NCBI GenBank assembly: GCA_032988165.1
Contig: JANTQF010000018.1
Span: forward strand, 169,494 to 233,493
Length of the DNA: 64,000 nucleotides
Source of the DNA: Emmonsiellopsis sp. PD_33
Taxonomy: Eukaryota > Ascomycota > Eurotiomycetes > Onygenales > Ajellomycetaceae
Reading direction: 5' to 3'
Below the pieces are notes generated by a model that was not told where the DNA came from, searched no databases, and worked only from the letters and a program-made list of their open reading frames with translations. The translations under genes and the position numbers were made by a program. This document shows, one piece after another, positions 57,801 to 64,000 of the stretch; the stretch's first letter is position 1, and every line of letters begins with the position of its first letter.

Positions 57801-58720
57801 ATTATGCTTCATTCTGCATGATATTTTCCCATGTTTCTATAATTAAGGAGAAAGATTAGGATAACAGCTAATAATAGAAGTAACAGCTAATAATAGCATC
57901 AACATGCAGGATGTAGTGGCTTTCACAGTGCTATTAAGATTTAGAAGATTGAGAAGTAATATAAGAAACTTACTTCTTCAGACTTTATGTTATAGCATCC
58001 ACATAAAGAGCATTTTTAAATATAAAGGAAATATCAGCAGCTATAACTCTATCATCAGCAACTATCAGAACCTACAATATAACTCTAATAGTGATAATAA
58101 TATTAGCATGTTAGAGTCAAGTAGCATAGAGGTAATAACTTATTCTACTTAATGAGAACCTTCTACCTCCTAGATCATAGCAGCTGTATGGAGAGTATTT
58201 CCAAATACAGAGAAAATATCAGTAGCTATAACTCTACTATCAGTAACCATCAAAATCTATAATATAACTCTAATAGTAATAATAATACTAGCATGTCAGA
58301 GTCAAGTAGCATCAGCATTAGCACTGAAGGCATCTGATTCAAGCAGGATCCTAAATGATAAATAAGAACTACTAAAAGAGCTACCTTCTAGCAGAAAGCT
58401 GAAATAGATGTATGAGATAATATTAGAGGAAAATTTTAATGATATGAAAAATCATATTGTTACAGATTATAAAGCTATGTTAGTCTGCAGAATAGCTCTT
58501 AGTAATGTAGATGAGAAGATAGCATTCTTAATTATATACTACTAGAATGATGAAGATGAATCTATCTTTAATATTTAAATCTACTAAGTTCAAGTTCTTC
58601 CAGTAGATATCCTCAATGTTACATTACTTTTTGAGTATTTAGTATCTCCTAATGTCAGTACACCTCTTAGCTTCAAGAAAGAGATAATTTAACCATTGAA
58701 CATTATACTTGAGCAACAGC
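57801..58720 (+). other. Duplicated Ser/Asn-rich coding-like segment, unknown
   Basis: Two direct copies of about 150 bp (57985-58135 and 58160-58320) encode ISSYNSIISNYQNLQYNSNS / ISSYNSTISNHQNL-type peptides. A plus-strand stretch follows at 58380-58700 with LKQMYEIILEENFNDMKNHI and LVCRIALSNVDEKIAFLII, reminiscent of a gag capsid-type helical region but not identifiable. Several stops. Confidence 0.35.
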
Positions 58721-59240
58721 AAATAATGATAGTGATAGCAGTAATAGTGAAAGTCAATTAGGAATGATGGCAGCAACAGCAAATAATAATAATAATAGCT
58801 GACTACCAACTATAATAATAATAGCATATAATGATAGTAGTTAATAGCTAACAGTTAATAATGATAGCAACAGCAAATAATAGCAACAATAGCTAACTAT
58901 CAACTATAATAGTAATAGCCTATAATGGTAGTAGCTAACAGCCAACAGCTAATGATAACAGCAACAATAAATAATAGTAATAATAGCTAACTATTAACTA
59001 TAATAGTAATAGCTCATAATAGTGATGGCCAACAGCTAATGGATTAATAACTAATAATAATAGCAACAGCAAATAATAGTAATAACAGCTGACTACTAAC
59101 TATGATAGTAATAGCTCATAATGATAGTGACTAACAGCTAACAGCTAATAATGATAATAATAGTAAATAATGGTAATAACTGCTAATTATAGTAGTAACA
59201 GCAAATAATGGTAATGACAGCTAACTGCTAAATATATATG
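58721..59240. repeat. AAT/AGC-rich low-complexity array
   Basis: Degenerate tandem words such as AATAATAGTAATAGCTAATA and AACAGCTAATAATGATAGCA, without a constant period. Similar patches recur at 59925-60050, 60430-60760, 61130-61240 and 61620-61730. Confidence 0.8.
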
Positions 59241-59261
59241 AAGTGAGTTGAGTCACAGAAC

Positions 59262-59790
59262 ACTATTAGTAGTGAGAAAAATCTAGGTATTTTAGCACAG
59301 TTTTACTCACCATCTTTTAATCACATAATGAGTTACTTAATTTAATTTCTCTATCTCAACCTCCTCTTTTCATTCTATTCTCATTATTTTATATCTTCTA
59401 TCTCTTCACTATATATATCTTACTTCTACACTATCATTATATTTATCTCTCATTCTAATGAGCATCTTTCATTATCTTCTAGGCCCTACCTGACCTTCAG
59501 TTCTTCTGTTTTCTTACTATCTTTAGTAGTTGTTTGGGATCCTATTCAGGTGGGTGCATGAAGCAGCTCTGTTGACTGTGCTAGTATAGCCTGTCTCTAT
59601 TTTATCTACTACATCCACTTAATTGATCTCTGAGTTTAAAGCCTGTGATCACTGATTATATAAGGTCAATTATTATTTTGATAGTCTCTTTAGTTATCTT
59701 TATTAGTTCTGATATTCTCTACATGTCTGTATATTACTTGCCTCCTGTGTGGATTCTATTTCATTCTCATTCACTACTGATTCATTTTCT
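59262..59790 (-). repeat. Dispersed repeat, minus copy
   Basis: Reverse complement of the region 39820-40490 with many transitions. It lacks the long Ser/Thr repeat insert of the plus copy. The outer edge near 59262-59330 again resembles a terminus of the 9352/37381 MITE family. Confidence 0.55.
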
Positions 59791-60429
59791 CTTTTGAATT
59801 TTAGACTACTATTTCTCCACATTATTAGTATTAGTATTAAGTTGTTGATTCATTTATAGGATCATGAGATTATATTAGCTTGACTTCTATATCTTTATTT
59901 AGCATATAGCAGCAAGGATAAATAAAGATAATAATAGCTAATAACTAATAATAACAGCAACAGTAAATAATGACAATAATAGCTGACTGTAAATTATGAT
60001 AGCAATGACACATAATGGTAGCAGCTAACAGCTAATAATAATAGTAATGGCAAATATTCCCAGGTGAAAAGTTTGCTGTCAGCTACAGGTACTAGGTTAT
60101 TCAAAAAAACCCTAGTATATAACCTACAACTAGTGTGAGGCAACAGTTAAGCAGAAGCATGCACAGACAGTTAAGTGCAAAAGAAATAATACCACTTCAT
60201 TTGTAATTCAAACTTTAAAATACAAAAAGAGCTGAGGAGTCAGTAACTTATCTACTGAGAAAGAAGATTCTAATGTTGAAGTTACCCCTACATCAAATCA
60301 TGGCAGGTGCAAGATTGAGATTATTAGCCTTTTAAGTGATAATTAGGTATCTTATTACTTGGAATTTTACATCTCACCCTGATAGATAATAATAAAGATG
60401 ATTCAAAATAATGTGTAGCACACATCTGT

Positions 60430-60760
60430 GCCTGTGAGATGACTAATAATGACAGCAACAGTAAATAATGACAATAACTACTAATAATAATAGTAATAGC
60501 ATGTAATGATAGTAGTGAATAATAAAGATAATTTAACACAACATACAGTATATATCTATACCTATAAGACAACTAATAATAATAGTAATAGCACATAATA
60601 GCAGTAGTAGATAATAAAGATAATCTAATACAACATGAGGTGTGTATCTATACCTGTGAGACAATTAATGATGACAGCAACAGCAAATAATAGTAATAAC
60701 TGCTAATGATGACAGTAATGACATATAATGATAGTAATAGATGATTAATAATAATAGCTA
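60430..60760. repeat. AAT/AGC-rich low-complexity array, second block
   Basis: Two to three longer direct repeats of about 100 bp (AATTAATGATGACAGCAACA and variants, with ATCTRTACCTRTRAGACAAC) are visible inside the simple-sequence background. Confidence 0.65.
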
Positions 60761-60789
60761 TTACTATTAAAAAGTAGGCTTCATTTCTT

Positions 60790-61090
60790 TCTATAACTCT
60801 TTCTACTTCTTTTCAATAGCTCTTTTTCTTATTCTTACTTTATAGTATACTATCTGGGTAGCTCTTTTTCTTACTTTTACTTCATAATATGCTATCTGAG
60901 CAGCCCTTTTTCTTATCCTTACTTCATGACATACTATCTTTTTCTTGCCCTCATTTTATAGCATGCTATCTGGGTGGCTCTTTTTCTCACTCTCATTTTA
61001 TAACATACTATTTTTTTCTTACTCTCACTTCATGATATGCTGTCTGAGCAGCTCTTTTTCTTACTCTCACTTCATAGCATGCTATCCAGA
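60790..61090. repeat. Minisatellite, about 42-57 bp unit, six copies
   Basis: Units of the type GCTCTTTTTCTTACTCTCAC plus TTCATAGCATGCTATCTGGG. Copies vary at TG/CA positions (GGGTAG, GGGTGG, GAGCAG). Confidence 0.8.
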
Positions 61091-61358
61091 CTTCCTAATA
61101 TCTTCTAAAATAATGTGCAGTGTGCATCTGTGCCCATAAGACTACTAATAATAATAGTAATAATAAATAATAGTAATAACTGCTAATAATAACAGCAATA
61201 GCATATAATGATAGCAGCAAATAATCAATAATGACTACTATCACCATTAATTTTAATTCTCTTTTGAATGATTGGCTCCTACATGATTTCTCAGCTCAAT
61301 ATGCTATAATTTGTGCCTAGGAATAGAGTTAGCTCAGAGTGGGTTCAGAGGTGAGGTT

Positions 61359-61415
61359 CTTTTAATCAGTATACTTCCATATCCCTAATGAGATATGGAA
61401 GTGTACTGATCAAAG
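61359..61415. repeat. Foldback: 25-bp inverted arms around an 8-bp loop
   Basis: The arm ending ATACTTCCATATC is inverted as GATATGGAAGTGTAC, with three mismatches in 25. Not followed by a T run and not next to a gene, so more likely a remnant of head-to-head repeat ends than a terminator. Confidence 0.7.
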
Positions 61416-61995
61416 TAATCTTACCTTATAACCCACTCAGGGCCTTGAGGAGGAAGGCTATAAAAGGAAAATCAGATGTTCAGATGACTTACTCTCTGTT
61501 CAAGCTATTAAGTAGGCAACCCCACTAGTGGACAGAGTATGTCCACATTTTATGAGATATTACTGGATGTTATATCCTGTCATATCTATATTTCACAGTG
61601 TGAATGGCTTCAATAAGATTGATGAGTGATAATAGTGAATGATGATAGATAGCCAATGATGGTAGTATGAGTAAATAATGGAGATAATAGCTAATAATGA
61701 TAATAATAGTAAATAATAGTAGTAAGAGTAAAGAATGACAGGGTCAGCCCACTTAGATTCATTATCATAAACTTGCAACCAGAGTGATAGTATGAATGAC
61801 TGTGAAGGCAGTTAGCTTGTTGCAATGTGCAAGGCATGCTAATAGATGAAGATGCAAGGTTGTGTGAAATCCAGATGTATAAAGTAAGCAAGGTAGTTAG
61901 TTAATAATGATGTATTTACATAATATAGTAATAGCAATTACATATATAATTAATTACATATATATATATATAATCTATCAGAGCCTTGCCTTCCA

Positions 61996-62140
61996 ACCCA
62001 TACTAACATTAAGGAAGAACATATAATAAGGCATGCATAAAATGCATCAGGATTCTCCCTTCATGCACACATCAATATCAAGAAAGAACACATAATAAGG
62101 CATGCATGAGACACATCAGGGTTCTCCCTTCATGCATAAG
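61996..62140. repeat. About 70-bp direct repeat, two copies
   Basis: Shared wording AAGAACAYATAATAAGGCAT and TTCTCCCTTCATGCA. One position reads ATGCATCA against ACACATCA, the TG/CA pattern again. Confidence 0.85.
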
Positions 62141-62337
62141 ACCACTCTGAGGCAACATAGGGACAGTCAACATCCCATGTAATATCAGAGGGGTGCAAGG
62201 CCCACATGTAGATTACTTAAAGTTCAGAGACTACAGAAGTAAGATTATGATTTTCATGTTAATTCAGAGTCAGCTCAGAGCTAACTCAAGTACTTTTAAT
62301 GTGTGAGCTACATAACTTGACACACTAAAGTAGAGTA

Positions 62338-62357
62338 AAAAAAATTTTTTGCTGATG
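62338..62357 (-). repeat. Right terminal inverted repeat of the giant element
   Basis: Inverted partner of 33469-33488. TA follows at 62358-62359, then the LINE. Confidence 0.75.
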
Positions 62358-64000
62358 TAGAATCCTTCTTAAAGCCTGATTCTGAAGTTTTTGAAATCAA
62401 CTAAGATAATTCTTTTGATTCTTCTATCAAATCTGGACTGCAAAATCAGACACTGAGGTTGTGCAGGCTATATAAAGTTGTCTCATAGCCTGAAAGGATA
62501 AGCCTCTCTTAGTATTAGAAAGTCTAAGTATATTACTCAGTGTCTTCTCTGCCTGTGCAAGTCTGATCTTAACATGAGATTTAAAGGTTAACTTTGAATC
62601 CAACCAGACCCCTAGCCATCTAACTAACTCTTTAGGCTTGATTTCTCTTTCTAACAGTGTAATAGAGTAATTCTTCTCTCTAGGTTTAGAATAGAAATGA
62701 ATCAATTCAGTCTTATCCATATCAAACTGAATTAAATTTTCATCTCCCCTTTGAAAAACCTCCTGAGCAGCTTCCTCTATAACTCTGCAGTTATTTTCTA
62801 TAGAATGAGAACTTATAATCAAGCCTAAGTCATCAATATAGCTAGGTATCCTTACTATAACTATTCTCCTATTTTTAAATAGAACAGTAGCATATATAGT
62901 AAATAGAATAGGGGAGACTGAGGATCCCTGAGGAACTCCTATCTCAAAGGCTGTCTTATCTTGTTTTTAACCATCAAAGAGAAGTTGAATGGTCCTTTCA
63001 GATATGAAATAGATAATCTAATATATTAAAGCCTTTGATAACCCTAAGTTCTGAAGGATTCTCACAAGTTTATTTAATGAAACATGGTCAAAAGCACCTT
63101 TTATATCTATAAAAGCAGCTGAGGAAATCAGCTCTTCATGCTTTGCAAGTTGAATATCATGTACAACTAATAGAGCTGCATCTATAGCTGAATTCTGCCT
63201 TCTACTACCCATCTGATCCTTATATAAGAGATTAGTAGTAGTAGTCAGATAAGATAGTCTAGTTGCTACTATTTTTTCCAGTATCTTTTCTAAGCAATTC
63301 AGTAGAGATATAACTCTATAAGACTTGAGAATTGAAGCTTTTCTGTTTGGTTTTAACAGTATAATCCCAGTAGCTTCTCTCCAGCAAAGTGGGTGATATT
63401 CAGTCTCTAATAATCTTTTAAATAACTCAAACAGTTCATCTTTTAACTCTGAATAAACCTTCTGAATAATTAAATGATTAATAGTATCAGGACCAGCAGC
63501 AGTTTTAGTAGAACTAGAATATATAGCTGTTTCTAATTCATCTTGAGATAAAACTGGCCACTCCCACTTCTCCAAGTCCTCTTGATATTCATCTAAGGGG
63601 GTATAACTCTCTGATTCAGGAGGCTTCTGAAATAAAACCCTCATAAATGCCTGACATTTATCTTTAAATGTAACAGCCTCAATATCCTTCTCCTCATAAT
63701 TATAATTAAGAGTTGGAATCTTAGCTACACCTTTATTTTTAGTATAACTAAAGGCTTTAAAGACATCTTTTCCTTGGGCATTCTCTAAGAATTCATTCCA
63801 GCAGCTTGTTTTTGCCTTTTTAATCATAGAAAAATAGTCTGACTTAGTCCTATTATACTCTTCAATAGGTACTAAGTCATTTTTCCAGTCTTTTCTAGAT
63901 CTAGCAAGCTCCTTTCTCTTCTGAGTTATCTCCTCAGTCCACCAGGCCTTAGAATGCTCAGAAAGATTCTTCTTTGGAATATTATCTTTAATACTTTCTA
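62358..64000 (-). mobile_element. LINE (Tad-like), 5' half, running off the window
   Basis: Same orientation and same reading frame as the 3' half at 31724-33468. The endonuclease domain would lie beyond 64000. Confidence 0.88.
62361..64000 (-). pseudogene. LINE ORF2, reverse transcriptase part
   Basis: Partial at the window edge. From 64000: a basic linker (WWTEEITQKRKELARSRK); RT motifs TAAGPDTINHLII near 63500, YRVISLLNCLEKILEKI near 63310, DQMGSRRQNSAIDAA near 63200, AFIDIKGAFDHV (first catalytic Asp) near 63095, GVPQGSSVSPILF near 62930 and the catalytic YIDDLGL near 62840; then the thumb region (WLGVWLDSKLTFKSHV) and QLYIACTTSVSDFAVQ near 62430, and QNQALRRIL at the break. Only four or so stops (for example 63016-63018 and 62967-62969) interrupt about 540 codons. 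The frame continues at 33466 after removal of the giant insertion. Confidence 0.92.

Larger units (their letters stand above)
33469..62357. mobile_element. Giant (28.9 kb) inverted-repeat DNA transposon inserted in LINE ORF2
   Basis: The left end reads CATCAGCAAAATCTTTTTAC inward and the right end, on the minus strand, reads CATCAGCAAAAAATTTTTTT inward: 11 bp perfect, about 20 bp imperfect. A TA duplication flanks it. The outside sequences are two halves of one LINE ORF in the same frame, which marks both borders independently. Contents: a Plavaka-type transposase remnant (47.9-50.9 kb), a large unidentified ORF (43.4-47.3 kb), a multi-exon gene (34.9-36.7 kb), arrays encoding 15-residue repeats, numerous minisatellites, a MITE and a nested Helitron (about 6.6 kb). 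Without the Helitron it is about 22 kb. The transposase responsible is not proven; the Plavaka-like one is the only DDE-type candidate seen inside. Several independent nested insertions may have enlarged it. Confidence 0.75.

Noticed and set aside
33469..62357. Two independent truncated LINE copies instead of one split LINE
   Set aside because: The pieces meet at adjacent codons in the same phase with no overlap or gap, and inverted termini plus TA sit exactly at the two junctions.
1..64000. Alternative genetic code in which TAG or TAA encodes Gln
   Set aside because: Many stops do fall at Gln positions, but others fall at Trp and Arg positions, and CAA/CAG are used freely in the open LINE RNase H frame. 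C-to-T mutation on either strand explains all three.

Overview
This window looks like a transposon graveyard from a filamentous fungus, most likely an ascomycete. The evidence is a Tad-like LINE, chromodomain and other Ty3/Gypsy elements, hAT elements, a Plavaka-type (KDZ superfamily) transposase, a Helitron carrying a DUF3716-like gene fragment, and short introns of about 45-75 bp with GTAAGT-type donors. No rRNA gene, ordinary tRNA gene or recognisable core host gene is visible. The DNA is AT-rich and almost free of CpG: I found only six CpG dinucleotides in 64 kb (1931, 7448, 17678, 17734, 17946, 51216). Nearly every reading frame is broken by stops where the families have Gln, Trp or Arg. 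LTR pairs differ almost only by transitions, often as TG in one copy against CA in the other. This is the expected trace of RIP-like C-to-T mutation or deamination focused on CpG.

Layout. 1-1921 and 7459-8400: an unidentified decayed minus-strand coding region, split by hAT-1 (1922-7458; 22-bp perfect inverted termini, 8-bp target duplication). hAT-1 encodes a transposase plus two divergent, intron-bearing cargo genes. 8400-14100: small palindromic repeats, a MITE, a tandem pair of tRNA-derived SINE-like units, and long stretches with nothing recognisable. 14.5-16.9 kb: a second hAT transposase. 18014-30974: Gypsy-2 (254-bp LTRs, TSD ATAAC), interrupted inside its reverse transcriptase by Gypsy-1 (21095-28486; 270-bp LTRs, TSD CTACC). 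Gypsy-1 is a chromovirus with an extra antisense gene next to its 3' LTR. 31.7-33.5 kb and 62.4-64.0 kb: the two halves of one LINE.

The most striking structure is the interval between the LINE halves. The LINE frame stops at an Ile-Leu codon pair at 62358-62363 and resumes in the same frame at Gly-Ala at 33466. The intervening 28.9 kb (33469-62357) begins and ends with inverted CATCAGCAAAA termini and is flanked by a TA duplication. I read it as one giant DNA transposon. It contains a Plavaka-type transposase (about 47.9-50.9 kb), a large unidentified ORF (43.4-47.3 kb), a multi-exon gene of unknown function (34.9-36.7 kb), oppositely oriented arrays encoding a 15-residue repeat, many minisatellites, and a nested Helitron (about 51.2-57.8 kb). 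The Helitron has a nearly complete RepHel gene and carries, on the opposite strand, an intron-containing DUF3716-like gene fragment.
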